Assembly: GCF_027886425.1 (NCBI RefSeq)
Contig: NZ_CP115671.1
Span: 2,108,001-2,172,000, forward strand
Length of the DNA: 64,000 nt
DNA from: Brevundimonas vesicularis
GTDB lineage: Bacteria; Pseudomonadota; Alphaproteobacteria; Caulobacterales; Caulobacteraceae
Reading direction: 5' to 3'
The notes under the pieces were generated by a model. It was not told where the DNA came from. It saw only the letters and a list, made by a program, of their open reading frames with translations, and made no database searches. Both the position numbers and the translations under genes were made by a program. Within the stretch, counting starts at the first letter, position 1. The number at the start of each line of letters is the position of its first letter. This document shows positions 26,192 to 35,467 of this stretch, one piece after another.

Positions 26192-27700
26192 TTGAACGAA
26201 ACAGTGAAATCAAGCGACCTGACCGTCGATCTGGGCGCGGCCTTCGAGGCATCGCCCAATCCTTACGTGCTGATCACGCCTGACCTACGCATCGCCGAGG
26301 TCAACCAGGCCTATATGGATGTGACCGGAGCCAAGCGCAGCGATGTGCTGGGTCAGCCTCTCTTTGCTGCCTTTGACTCCGGCCCCGGATCCGATGCCCC
26401 TGAGAATGTTCGACAGGTCCGCGCCTCGCTTGAAAAAGCGCGAGACACACGACAACGCGATCATCTCGCCGTGGTGCGCTTTTCGATGCCTCGAGTGCTG
26501 GCTGACGGCACCGAAGGTTTTGAGGAACGCCTCTGGAGCGCCACCCATACGCCCATCCTGAACGCCGACGGCGAAGTGGTCATGCTGCTTCAGCACACCA
26601 CGGATGTGACGGATCTGGCACCCGTCATCCGCCCGGATGAGCCGACCACCGCGCTGGACGCCATTGTCGGCGGCTCGGTCCTGCGTCGCGCCCAGTCGGT
26701 GCAGGAGGACAATCGTCGACTGGAGACCGAGCGCAATCGTCTCGTCGAAATGTTCATGCAGGCGCCCGGCTTCGTCGCCATCCTGTCCGGGCCGGACCAC
26801 CGGTTCCAGATGCACAACGACGCCTACAGCCAGCTGATCGGCCACAGGGATATCGCCGGCAAGCCGGTCAGACAGGCCCTGCCGGAACTGGAAGGCCAAG
26901 GCTTCTACGAGTTTCTCGACAGCGTCTTCGCCACAGGCGAACCCTATGAAGGCCGCGAAAGCGCGGCCCAGCTCCAGCGCAAGCCCGACGGGCTGCTCGA
27001 AACCGTCTATCTCAACTTCATCTATCAGCCGATCCGCGACGACGCGGGCGCGGTCGTGGGCATCTTCGTTCAGGGCCACGACATCACCGAAAACGTCCTG
27101 GCCGCGCAGCGTCAGAAGCTGATGATCGACGAACTGAACCACCGCGTGAAGAACACCCTGGCCACGGTCCAATCCATCGCCATTCAGACGGCCCGCTCCA
27201 ACACCGATCCGGCCAGCTTCGCCGAGACCTTCCAGTCCCGGATCATGGCGCTGTCACACACCCATAATCTGCTGACGCAAAGCCATTGGGAGGGCGCCGA
27301 CCTGCGCGCCATGTTGGAGCATGAGACTGAAGCTTACGGGCCGACCCGCATAAGCCTGAATGGCCCGCCGGTGTCGCTGGAGCCCGCCGTCGTCCTGTCT
27401 CTGGGCATGATCTTCCATGAGCTTGCGACGAATGCCGCCAAATACGGAGCGCTGCACACGCCGGACGGTCGCATCCTCATCGACTGGGGTCTGGCGGATC
27501 AGCGCGACCGCAAACTGAAGCTGAGCTGGCGCGAAATCGGCGGCCCCAAAGTTACGGTTCCGGACAGAAGAGGCTTCGGTAGCCGTTTGATAGAACGAAA
27601 CATTCGACATGATCTGGCGGGCGAGATCGATCTGGTCTACGCCCCCGATGGATTGATCGCGGAACTGACGGTTCCACTGGACAGGACGGCCGCACAATGA
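26192..27700 (+). CDS. HWE-family sensor histidine kinase with two PAS domains
   Basis: This 502-residue cytoplasmic kinase has no membrane span. PAS domain 1 covers about 15-140, a short coiled coil 165-190 (VQEDNRRLETERNRLVEM), and PAS domain 2 about 185-300. The HWE dimerisation domain has phospho-acceptor H317 (DELNHRVKNTLATVQSIA) and the family mark HWEGADLRAML; the ATPase domain carries HELATNAAKYGAL. HWE kinases control general stress, light or other responses in alphaproteobacteria. The start is TTG at 26192 (a GTG four codons on is an alternative). The receiver gene overlaps its stop, so this is a kinase-receiver pair. Confidence 0.9.
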   Translation: MNETVKSSDLTVDLGAAFEASPNPYVLITPDLRIAEVNQAYMDVTGAKRSDVLGQPLFAAFDSGPGSDAPENVRQVRASLEKARDTRQRDHLAVVRFSMPRVLADGTEGFEERLWSATHTPILNADGEVVMLLQHTTDVTDLAPVIRPDEPTTALDAIVGGSVLRRAQSVQEDNRRLETERNRLVEMFMQAPGFVAILSGPDHRFQMHNDAYSQLIGHRDIAGKPVRQALPELEGQGFYEFLDSVFATGEPYEGRESAAQLQRKPDGLLETVYLNFIYQPIRDDAGAVVGIFVQGHDITENVLAAQRQKLMIDELNHRVKNTLATVQSIAIQTARSNTDPASFAETFQSRIMALSHTHNLLTQSHWEGADLRAMLEHETEAYGPTRISLNGPPVSLEPAVVLSLGMIFHELATNAAKYGALHTPDGRILIDWGLADQRDRKLKLSWREIGGPKVTVPDRRGFGSRLIERNIRHDLAGEIDLVYAPDGLIAELTVPLDRTAAQ

Positions 27701-28074
27701 CTCAACCTCTGACCGGTCGCCGTGTCCTTGTGGTCGAGGACGAGTCGCTCGTCGCCATGCTTCTGGAAACGATTCTGGAAGACATGGAATGCGTGCCGAT
27801 CGGTCCCGCCTCCAATGTGGATGACGGTCAAAAGCTGGCTCGGGACACGGAAAATCTCGACGCCGCCTTGCTGGATGTGAACGTCGCCGGCCGTCAGGTC
27901 TTTCCCGTCGCCGAGGCGTTGAAGGAACGCGGCGTGCCGTTCGTCTTTTCAACCGGCTATGGCGAAGGCGGTCTGCCCGACGAATGGCGCGGCCAACCCA
28001 CGATCCAGAAGCCCTTCACTGAAGCCGCCATCCGCGACGCCCTGATGAAGGCCATGGGTGTCGCCGGCGTTTAG
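27697..28074 (+). CDS. Single-domain response regulator of the FAT GUY type
   Basis: This 125-residue receiver has no output domain. Acidic pocket VVEDES, phospho-acceptor D60 (LLDVN) and K105 (QKPF) are present. The sequence PFVFSTGYG at 81-89 matches the FAT GUY motif (PFxFATGY) of the alphaproteobacterial receivers SdrG and MrrA, which pass phosphate in the PhyR-NepR-EcfG stress network. ATG overlaps the kinase stop (ATGA), so the two are coupled. The stop overlaps the convergent hutI stop by 4 bases. Confidence 0.88.
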   Translation: MTQPLTGRRVLVVEDESLVAMLLETILEDMECVPIGPASNVDDGQKLARDTENLDAALLDVNVAGRQVFPVAEALKERGVPFVFSTGYGEGGLPDEWRGQPTIQKPFTEAAIRDALMKAMGVAGV

Positions 28075-29276
28075 AAACCTGCTTCAGTGCTGTTATAAAG
28101 AAGCGGCTTGCCGACCCAATAGCAAAGCTCGGCTGGCCGCGAGATGTCCCAGACGGCGAGGTCGGCAGCCTTGCCCAGTTCCACAGTGCCGATTTCGTCC
28201 AGCAGGTCCAGCGCCCTCGCCGCCTCCCGCGTTGCGCCGGCCAAGGCTTCTTCCGGCGTCAGACGGAACTGGACGCAAACCAGATTGAGCGCAGTGGTCA
28301 TCGAAGCGACGGGCGAGGTGCCCGGATTGCAGTCGGTGGCGACGGCCATACGCACGCCGTGGCGGCGCAGGAGATCGACGGGCGGGGCCTTGGTCTCGCG
28401 CAGCATCAAATAGGCGCCCGGCAACAGGACGGCGACCACGCCCGCGGCGGCCATGGCGGCGACGCCTTCCTCGGTCGCATGTTCGATGTGATCGGCGGAC
28501 AGAGCCTGATAGCGCGCCGCCAAGGCCGCACCGCCGCCGTTCGACAACTGGTCGGCGTGCAGCTTGACCGCAAGGCCGAGGGCGCGCGCCCTGTCGAAGA
28601 GACGCGACACTTCTGCAGTGGAGAAGGCGATGGGCTCGCAATAGGCGTCGACCGCATCGACTAGGCCCTCGGCATGGGCGGCGGGCAGGATCTCGTCGAT
28701 GGCCAGATCAACATAGGCGGCCCGGTCGTCGCGATATTCAGGCGGCACGGCATGCAGACCCAGATAGCTGGTGCGGACACGCACCCCGCCCTCGCGCCCG
28801 ATCCTGCGCGCGACGCGCAGCATCTTCAGCTCCGTCTCAAGGTCGAGACCATAGCCGGACTTGATCTCGACGGTGCTGACTCCGGTGGCCTTCAGCCCCG
28901 CCAACCGCGTCATGGCGGAGGCGAACAGGTCATCTTCCGACGCGGCGCGCGTGGCCTTCACCGACGAGACGATGCCGCCGCCGGCCCGCGCGATCTCTTC
29001 ATAGGTCGCGCCGACCAGCCGCTGTTCGAACTCGGCCGAACGGTCGCCGCCGAACACTAGGTGGGTGTGGCAGTCGATCAGGCCAGGCGTGATCCATCGC
29101 CCGTCCAGCCGCACGGTTTGAGCCGCCTCCACAGCCTGCAGGTCAGCGCGTGGCCCCACCCAGGCGATGCGGCCATCGGCGACGACCACGGCGGCGTCAT
29201 GGATGGCGCCATAAGGGACCGGTCCCTCGGCCATGGTGGCGACATGGCAATCGATCAGCAGACGATCGGCCTTCAT
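28071..29276 (-). CDS. hutI: Imidazolonepropionase
   Basis: This 401-residue amidohydrolase opens the imidazolone ring of 4-imidazolone-5-propionate to formiminoglutamate, step three of histidine breakdown. The metal-binding CHTHLVFGGDR, the substrate loop VEIKSGYGL, the second-shell LHADQLSN and the late ATDCNPGTSP (metal Asp) are all present. The start at 29276 has AGGAG upstream and overlaps the hutC stop (TGATG). It is the third gene of the hutF-hutC-hutI operon. Confidence 0.97.
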   Translation of the reverse strand: MKADRLLIDCHVATMAEGPVPYGAIHDAAVVVADGRIAWVGPRADLQAVEAAQTVRLDGRWITPGLIDCHTHLVFGGDRSAEFEQRLVGATYEEIARAGGGIVSSVKATRAASEDDLFASAMTRLAGLKATGVSTVEIKSGYGLDLETELKMLRVARRIGREGGVRVRTSYLGLHAVPPEYRDDRAAYVDLAIDEILPAAHAEGLVDAVDAYCEPIAFSTAEVSRLFDRARALGLAVKLHADQLSNGGGAALAARYQALSADHIEHATEEGVAAMAAAGVVAVLLPGAYLMLRETKAPPVDLLRRHGVRMAVATDCNPGTSPVASMTTALNLVCVQFRLTPEEALAGATREAARALDLLDEIGTVELGKAADLAVWDISRPAELCYWVGKPLLYNSTEAGF

Positions 29277-29998
29277 CAGCGAGGCTCCTTTGCTAAAACG
29301 GGTGAATGGGCTGACGAGAAGCGCGCCATCAGATCGTAGCGGTCGCCGGGAAAAATCTGCCACACCCGCGTGACCCCCTGTCCGTCCCGCCATGTCCGGC
29401 GTTCGACGCACAGGCAGGCGGCGCCGGGCTTGAGTTCCAGTAGGCGTGCGGCGCGGGCATCGGCCGCGATCGCTGAAATGCGGTTCTCAGCCTCGGTCCA
29501 GGGCGCCGAGTCCAGCAGCCAGCTTCCCGGCGGAACCGTATGAAAATCGACGTCTATGGCTTGAGGCGCCGCGCCGAGCGCGATGAGCCTGTGTTCCAAA
29601 GCCAGGGGCGCGCCGTCGGCGCTGTGCAGACAGGTCAGGTCCAGCAGAAGACCACCGGATGCCAGTTCGATTTCGTCCTCACCGTCCGGCTTGCGTGCGA
29701 TCCGCTCCAGCAGGACATAGCCGTAAGCCTGCCCGCGCTCGATCACCTCGGCCCGCAGGTCGGGAATAGCCAGGACGGCGGCGTGGGCCTTGGGTTGGGC
29801 GACGAAGGTGCCGGCGCGACGTCGGCGCGTCACCAGCCCCCGCCCCGCCAGTTCCGAAATGGCCTTGGACACCGTCATGCGCGAACAGTCGTAGCGTTCG
29901 GTCAGCTCATGCTCGAACGGAATGCGGTCGCCGGGCGATAGCGCGCCGGACAGGATAAGCCCCTCAAGATCGGCATAGATGCGGCGATGCAGGCTCAC
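29276..29998 (-). CDS. hutC: Histidine utilization repressor (GntR/HutC family)
   Basis: This 240-residue transcription factor has an N-terminal GntR winged helix (RIYADLEGLILSGALSPGDRIP, CSRMTVSKAISELAGRGLVTRRRRAGTFV in order) and a C-terminal UTRA ligand-binding domain. In studied HutC proteins the ligand is urocanate, which releases DNA. The start is GTG at 29998, overlapping the hutF stop as GTGA; the open frame upstream is inside hutF. It lies within the hut operon and probably autoregulates through the palindrome at 31399-31412. Confidence 0.93.
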   Translation of the reverse strand: MSLHRRIYADLEGLILSGALSPGDRIPFEHELTERYDCSRMTVSKAISELAGRGLVTRRRRAGTFVAQPKAHAAVLAIPDLRAEVIERGQAYGYVLLERIARKPDGEDEIELASGGLLLDLTCLHSADGAPLALEHRLIALGAAPQAIDVDFHTVPPGSWLLDSAPWTEAENRISAIAADARAARLLELKPGAACLCVERRTWRDGQGVTRVWQIFPGDRYDLMARFSSAHSPVLAKEPR

Positions 29999-31389
29999 CC
30001 CAACACCGCCGACAAGGCCTTGCGATAGCGCGCCTCGATGCCGTCCCGCGCGATATGGCGGCCGTCTTTCACGACCTCCCGCCCCGCGCGCCACACCGAA
30101 CGGATCGAGCCCGCCGGCGCGCCGAAGATCCAGCTGTCGAGCACCGCATCGCCCGACCGTCCCGCAAAGGCGACGCCGCTCGTATCCAGCGACACGATGT
30201 CCGCCGACGCCCCGACGCTCAGACCCGACGCCGCGCCCGTCGCCTGGACGCCGCCCGCCAGCGCGCGATCGAACAAGGCGCGGCCCGTCGAACGTTCAGG
30301 GTCCGCCATGACGGCGCGACCGCGCAGCGCCAGCCGCTGGCTGTACTCCAGCATTCGCAGTTCCTCGGCGACGCCGATCTGCACGTTGGAATCGGTCCCG
30401 ATGCCGAACCGCCCGCCGGCGCGCGTGAAATCGACCGCCGGGAAGACGCCGTCGCCCAGATTGACCTCGGTGATCGGGCACAGGCCGACGACGGCGTCGC
30501 GCGCGACGACGCCGCGCCACTCGGCCTCAGTCACATGCGTGGAATGTATCAGGCACCAACGCGGATCGATCGGCGCATTGGCCAGGAGCCATTCGACCGG
30601 CCGCGCGCCCGACCAGGCCAGGCAGTCCGTGACCTCCTTGGTCTGTTCCGCCACATGGATATGGATCGGCCCATCGCCCGCCAGCGAAGGCATGGCCGTC
30701 AGTTCATCCGGACTGACCGCGCGCAGGCTGTGCGGCGCGACCCCGACCACGGCGTCGGGCAGATCGGCGGTCAGGGCCCGGCATCGCGCGACCAGATCGG
30801 CAAACCCGTCCAGATTGTTGATGAAACGCCGCTGTCCATGCGCCGGCGGCTGTCCGCCGAACCCGGCATGGGCGTAGAAAACCGGCAGCAGGGTTAGGGC
30901 GATGCCCGTCGCCTGCGCCGCCGCTACGATCTGCGCGGCGATCTCGGCTCGGTCCAAATAGGCCGCGCCCGACGGGTCGTTGTGCAGATAATGGAACTCG
31001 GCGACGCGGGTGAAGCCGCCCTCCAGCATTTCCATGAACGCTAGGGCGGTGATGGCCTCGATCTCTTCCGGACCGCCTCGATCCAGAAAGCGGTACATCA
31101 GCTCGCGCCACGTCCAGAAGTCGTCGTCCGAAGGCCCTCTAGCCTCGGTAAGGCCCGCCATGGCGCGCTGAAAGGCGTGGCTGTGGACATTGGCGACGCT
31201 CGGCAAGGCGATACCGCCCCCTGCGTCCACCGGGCTGCGCGCAACGTCTGTTTCCAGACTGACGATCCGCCCGCCAGCCACGCCGATCCTCACGTCGTGT
31301 GCCCAGCCGTCCGGCAAAAGGGCCGCCCCGAACCAGAGGGTGCGATCCACAGGCTGCGGCGGAAGGGTCACTGGACAGGTCCATGTCAT
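29995..31389 (-). CDS. hutF: Formimidoylglutamate deiminase
   Basis: This 464-residue amidohydrolase converts formiminoglutamate to formylglutamate plus ammonia, the first half of the two-step HutF-HutG branch. Metal ligands are in NVHSHAFQRAM, HIHVAEQTKEV, CLIHSTHV and FGIGTDSNVQ. The ATG at 31389 (MTWTCPV) is chosen because homologous proteins begin near LWFxxALLPDGW. No Shine-Dalgarno sequence is visible before it, and the HutC-type palindrome lies only 10 bases upstream, so the mRNA may be leaderless or nearly so. It is first in hutFCI. Confidence 0.95.
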   Translation of the reverse strand: MTWTCPVTLPPQPVDRTLWFGAALLPDGWAHDVRIGVAGGRIVSLETDVARSPVDAGGGIALPSVANVHSHAFQRAMAGLTEARGPSDDDFWTWRELMYRFLDRGGPEEIEAITALAFMEMLEGGFTRVAEFHYLHNDPSGAAYLDRAEIAAQIVAAAQATGIALTLLPVFYAHAGFGGQPPAHGQRRFINNLDGFADLVARCRALTADLPDAVVGVAPHSLRAVSPDELTAMPSLAGDGPIHIHVAEQTKEVTDCLAWSGARPVEWLLANAPIDPRWCLIHSTHVTEAEWRGVVARDAVVGLCPITEVNLGDGVFPAVDFTRAGGRFGIGTDSNVQIGVAEELRMLEYSQRLALRGRAVMADPERSTGRALFDRALAGGVQATGAASGLSVGASADIVSLDTSGVAFAGRSGDAVLDSWIFGAPAGSIRSVWRAGREVVKDGRHIARDGIEARYRKALSAVLG

Positions 31390-31398
31390 TGCGATCAA

Positions 31399-31412
31399 TA
31401 TGTCTAGACATA
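31399..31412. promoter_or_regulatory. Probable HutC operator (14-bp perfect palindrome)
   Basis: TATGTCTAGACATA is a perfect inverted repeat in the 59-base gap between the divergent hutF and hutG starts. The site has the shape of GntR/HutC-type operators and lies where one repressor could block both hut operons. The assignment to HutC rests on position and family. Confidence 0.75.
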
Positions 31413-31448
31413 CCACGATGGATCGATTTGGCGAGGGAGGCCGAACGG

Positions 31449-32267
31449 ATGCAGGACTGGCTGACCATCCACGAAGGTTCGGCCCCGCTGGTGATCGGCC
31501 TGCCGCATACGGGTACCGACATTCCGGCCGCCATCAAGGCGCGGATGACCTCACCCTGGCTGGCCCGCAAGGACGCGGACTGGTGGGTAGATCGGCTGTA
31601 CGACTTCGCGATCGACATGGGCGCAACCTTGGTGCGCACGGGCGTGTCGCGCAGTGTCATCGATGTGAATCGCGATCCGTCAGGCGTCTCCCTCTATCCC
31701 GGTATGACCACGACCGGCCTGTGCCCGACCGAGACCTTCGACGGGGAGCCGTTATATCGCGCAGGTCAGGAGCCCGACGCGGCCGAGATCGCCGAGCGAC
31801 GCGCGACGTGGTTCGATCCCTATCACGCCGCCCTGCAAGCCCAGCTGGATCGACTGCGCAGGTCCGGTCCGGTCGTCCTCTACGACGCCCATTCGATCCG
31901 ATCTGTCGTGCCGCGCCTGTTCGAAGGCGAACTGCCTCAGTTCAGTATTGGCGACAACGACGGCGCCACCTGCGCCGGTGAGCTGACGCAGGCTGTCGAC
32001 AAAGCCTGTGCGATCAGCGGCGACAGTGTCGTCGTCAACGGCCGCTTCAAGGGCGGCTGGACCACGCGCCACTACGGCCGTCCCGAGGCCGGTCTTCACG
32101 CCATCCAGATGGAACTGGCTGACCGGGGCTACATCCTCGATCCCGCCGGCCCGGTGTCGCCGAACAACTGGCCCAGCCGCTATGAGCCGGACCGCGCCGA
32201 GCCGATGCGCGGCCATCTGCGCCGCATCCTGACCGCCTGCATCGCCTTCGCCGAGAGCCAACGATGA
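31449..32267 (+). CDS. hutG: N-formylglutamate deformylase
   Basis: This 272-residue enzyme of the N-formylglutamate amidohydrolase family yields glutamate plus formate, the last step of the pathway. The zinc-site segments LVIGLPHTGTDIP, DVNRDPSG, YDAHSIRS and FKGGWTTRHYGRP are visible. The start MQDWLTIHEG is preceded by GGGAGG; the frame upstream is open into the regulatory region but has no likeness. It overlaps hutU as ATGA. HutG here is the FGase type that pairs with HutF, not the formiminoglutamase type. Confidence 0.94.
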   Translation: MQDWLTIHEGSAPLVIGLPHTGTDIPAAIKARMTSPWLARKDADWWVDRLYDFAIDMGATLVRTGVSRSVIDVNRDPSGVSLYPGMTTTGLCPTETFDGEPLYRAGQEPDAAEIAERRATWFDPYHAALQAQLDRLRRSGPVVLYDAHSIRSVVPRLFEGELPQFSIGDNDGATCAGELTQAVDKACAISGDSVVVNGRFKGGWTTRHYGRPEAGLHAIQMELADRGYILDPAGPVSPNNWPSRYEPDRAEPMRGHLRRILTACIAFAESQR

Positions 32268-33928
32268 ACACGCCCAACGCTCGGATCGTCCGCAGCCCGC
32301 GCGGACCGAAAAAGACCGCCAAGACCTGGGCCGCCGAGGCGGCCATGCGCATGCTGATGAACAACCTCGATCCCGAGGTTGCCGAGCGGCCTCAGGACCT
32401 CGTCGTCTATGGCGGCATCGGCAAGGCGGCCCGGGATTGGGCGGCGTTCGACAGGATTGTCGAGGCCCTGCAGGCGCTCGAGGCCGATGAAACCCTGCTG
32501 GTGCAATCGGGCAAGCCGGTCGGCGTCTTCCGCACGCATGCGGACGCCCCGCGCGTGCTGATCGCCAACTCCAACCTGGTGCCGAAATGGGCGACCTGGG
32601 AGCATTTCAACGCACTCGATCGCAAGGGTCTGATGATGTACGGCCAGATGACGGCTGGATCATGGATATACATCGGCACCCAGGGCATTGTTCAGGGCAC
32701 CTATGAGACCTTCATGGAGGCCGGTCGCCAGCACTACGGCGGCGACTGGTCGGGCAAGTGGATCCTGACCGCGGGCCTGGGCGGAATGGGCGGGGCCCAG
32801 CCCCTGGCCGCGACAATGGCCGGTGCTTCCTGCATCACGATCGAATGCCAACGCAGCCGCATCGAGGTCCGCCTGCGGACACGCTACGTCGACGTCATGG
32901 CCGAAACCCTGGACGAGGCCCTGGCGCTGCTGGAGCAATCGTTCCGGCACAAAAAACCCTTGTCGATCGGCTTGTTGGGCAATGCAGCCGATCTGTTGCC
33001 TGAAATGGTTCGCCGCGGCGTGCGGCCCGATCTGGTCACCGACCAGACCAGCGCGCACGATCTGATCAACGGCTATCTCCCCTCGGGCTGGACCGTCGCG
33101 GAGTGGGAAGACAAACGCGTCAGCGATCCCGACAGCGTCGCCGCCGCTGCGCGCGCCTCCATCGTCGCTCATGTGAAGGCCATGCTGGACTTTCAGGCGA
33201 TGGGCGTGCCGACCACCGACTACGGCAACAACATCCGTCAGGTCGCCTTCGACGCGGGCGTGACGAATGCTTTCGACTTCCCCGGCTTCGTGCCCGCCTA
33301 CATCCGCACACTGTTCTGTCGGGGGATCGGTCCGTTCCGCTGGGCGGCCCTCACCGGCGATCCGGAAGACATCAAAAAAACAGATGCGGCGATGAAGCGC
33401 CTGTTCCCCGAGAACGCGGGTCTGCATCGCTGGCTTGGCATGGCGGGCGAGCGCATTGCCTTTCAAGGGCTTCCGGCCCGTATCTGCTGGATCGGATTGG
33501 GTGATCGACACCGCGCCGGTCTGATGTTCAACGACATGGTGGCGTCGGGCGAACTGTCCGGCCCCATTGTGATCGGCCGCGATCATCTGGACAGCGGCTC
33601 GGTCGCCAGCCCGAACCGCGAGACCGAGGCCATGGAGGACGGATCGGACGCCGTGTCCGACTGGCCGCTGCTGAACGCTCTGTTGAACACGGCCTCTGGC
33701 GCCAGCTGGGTGTCGCTGCACCACGGCGGCGGCGTCGGCATGGGCTATTCTCAGCACTCGGGCGTCGTCATCGTCGCCGACGGCACGCCGGAGGCCGCCC
33801 AACGGCTTGAGCGAGTGCTGTGGAACGACCCCGCGACGGGCGTCATGCGTCACGCCGACGCCGGCTATGAGATCGCCCGCGCGGCCGCGCGCGAGCACGA
33901 ACTGAACCTTCCGAGCCTGAAGGCCTGA
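32264..33928 (+). CDS. hutU: Urocanate hydratase
   Basis: This 554-residue NAD-dependent enzyme hydrates urocanate to imidazolone propionate. Length and motifs are standard: YGGIGKAARDW, SGKPVGVFRTH, GAGLGGMGGAQP-like Rossmann segment (LTAGLGGMGGAQP), and the active-site block LFCRGIGPFRWAALTGDP with the reactive Cys. The start overlaps hutG (ATGA) and the stop is 3 bases from hutH, so the three genes are one unit. Confidence 0.97.
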   Translation: MNTPNARIVRSPRGPKKTAKTWAAEAAMRMLMNNLDPEVAERPQDLVVYGGIGKAARDWAAFDRIVEALQALEADETLLVQSGKPVGVFRTHADAPRVLIANSNLVPKWATWEHFNALDRKGLMMYGQMTAGSWIYIGTQGIVQGTYETFMEAGRQHYGGDWSGKWILTAGLGGMGGAQPLAATMAGASCITIECQRSRIEVRLRTRYVDVMAETLDEALALLEQSFRHKKPLSIGLLGNAADLLPEMVRRGVRPDLVTDQTSAHDLINGYLPSGWTVAEWEDKRVSDPDSVAAAARASIVAHVKAMLDFQAMGVPTTDYGNNIRQVAFDAGVTNAFDFPGFVPAYIRTLFCRGIGPFRWAALTGDPEDIKKTDAAMKRLFPENAGLHRWLGMAGERIAFQGLPARICWIGLGDRHRAGLMFNDMVASGELSGPIVIGRDHLDSGSVASPNRETEAMEDGSDAVSDWPLLNALLNTASGASWVSLHHGGGVGMGYSQHSGVVIVADGTPEAAQRLERVLWNDPATGVMRHADAGYEIARAAAREHELNLPSLKA

Positions 33929-33931
33929 GCC

Positions 33932-35461
33932 ATGACCGCGATCACCCTCGGCCAATCGCCTCTCACCTTGGCGCAGCTTCGTGCGGTGCTGGAGGGGGCC
34001 GCTACCGTCTCATTGACGCCCACCGCCTGGACCAATGTGGACAGGGGCGCAGCGACCATCGCCGCCATCGTGGCCGAGGGGCGCACCGTCTATGGCGTCA
34101 ACACCGGCTTCGGTCTGCTGGCCAACACCTCCATCGCGCCTGAAGATCTGGAAACGCTGCAGCGTAATCTGGTCCTCAGCCACGCCTGCGGGGTCGGGCC
34201 GCTACTGCCGGATGCGGTGACGCGTCTTCTGATGGTGCTGAAGATCGCCAGTCTGTCGCGCGGCGCCTCGGGCGTTCGGCGCGAAACGCTGGAGGCCCTG
34301 ATCGCCCTGGTAAACGCGGACATCCTGCCCTGCATTCCGTCGAAGGGATCGGTGGGCGCCTCGGGCGACCTGGCGCCCCTGGCTCATATGTCCTGCGTCC
34401 TGATCGGCGTGGGCGAGGCGCGGCTGAACGGCGAAACCTTGGAGGCCGAAGCGGCTCTGGCGAAGGTCGGCCTTACGCCTCTGACGCTGGGCCCGAAGGA
34501 AGGCCTGGCCCTGCTGAACGGCACCCAGTGTTCGACGGCGCTGGCCCTTGCCGGTCTGTTCGCGGCCGAGGCGGCGTTCGCCGCCGGAATCGCTGCCGGA
34601 GCCTTGTCGGTCGATGCGCTGAAAGGTTCCGACGCACCCTTCGATCATCGCATCCACGCCCTGCGCGGCCAACCGGGCCAGATCGCCGTCGCCGCCCGCC
34701 TGCGCGAGTTGATGGCCGGCTCCGCCATCCGCGACAGTCACCGCGACGACTGCACCAAGGTACAGGACCCCTACTCCCTGCGCTGCCAGCCCCAGGTCAT
34801 GGGCGCAGTCCTTGATGTGCTGACCAGCGCCGCCGCCACGCTGGCGCGTGAAGCCAACGCCGTGACCGACAATCCGCTGGTCTTCATCGAGGATGGCGAC
34901 GTGATCTCGGGCGGAAACTTCCACGCCGAACCCGTTGCTTTCGCTGCCGATCAGATCGCCATGGCTCTGTGCGAGATCGGCAATATTTCGGAACGTCGCA
35001 CCTCGATCCTGGTCGATCCCAAGATGAGCGAACTGCCGGCCTTCCTGGTCAAGGAAAGCGGGCTGAACTCCGGTTTCATGATCGCCCAGGTGACGGCGGC
35101 CGCCCTGATCGCCGAGAACCGCATGGTCGCCCATCCATGCAGCGTGGACACCGTGCCGACCAGCGCCAATCAGGAAGACCACGTCAGCATGGCCACTCAC
35201 GGCGCGCGGCGCCTGCTGGACATGGCCGAGAACACGGCGACTGTCGTCGGCATCGAGCTTCTAGCGGCGGCGCAGGGGCTGGAATTCCATCGGCCGCTCA
35301 CCAGCTCGCCGGCGCTGGAACAGGTTTTCGCCATCGTGCGAGAAGCCGCCGCCCCCTATGCCAGCGACCACTATTTCGCTCCGGACATCGCTCGCGCGAC
35401 CGACGCCGTGCGCGCGGGTCGGTACCGGATCTTTGCGGCGGACCTGCTACCCTCGGCCTGA
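33932..35461 (+). CDS. hutH: Histidine ammonia-lyase
   Basis: This 509-residue homotetramer removes ammonia from L-histidine to give urocanate, step one. The MIO prosthetic group forms from A143-S144-G145 (GSVGASGDLAPLAHM), at almost the same position as in Pseudomonas. The active-site Tyr in VYGVNTGFG and the QDPYSLRCQPQ-like segment (VQDPYSLRCQPQVMG) are present. It is last of hutGUH and tail-to-tail with mntP (6 bases between stops). Confidence 0.97.
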   Translation: MTAITLGQSPLTLAQLRAVLEGAATVSLTPTAWTNVDRGAATIAAIVAEGRTVYGVNTGFGLLANTSIAPEDLETLQRNLVLSHACGVGPLLPDAVTRLLMVLKIASLSRGASGVRRETLEALIALVNADILPCIPSKGSVGASGDLAPLAHMSCVLIGVGEARLNGETLEAEAALAKVGLTPLTLGPKEGLALLNGTQCSTALALAGLFAAEAAFAAGIAAGALSVDALKGSDAPFDHRIHALRGQPGQIAVAARLRELMAGSAIRDSHRDDCTKVQDPYSLRCQPQVMGAVLDVLTSAAATLAREANAVTDNPLVFIEDGDVISGGNFHAEPVAFAADQIAMALCEIGNISERRTSILVDPKMSELPAFLVKESGLNSGFMIAQVTAAALIAENRMVAHPCSVDTVPTSANQEDHVSMATHGARRLLDMAENTATVVGIELLAAAQGLEFHRPLTSSPALEQVFAIVREAAAPYASDHYFAPDIARATDAVRAGRYRIFAADLLPSA

Positions 35462-35467
35462 TCCGGC

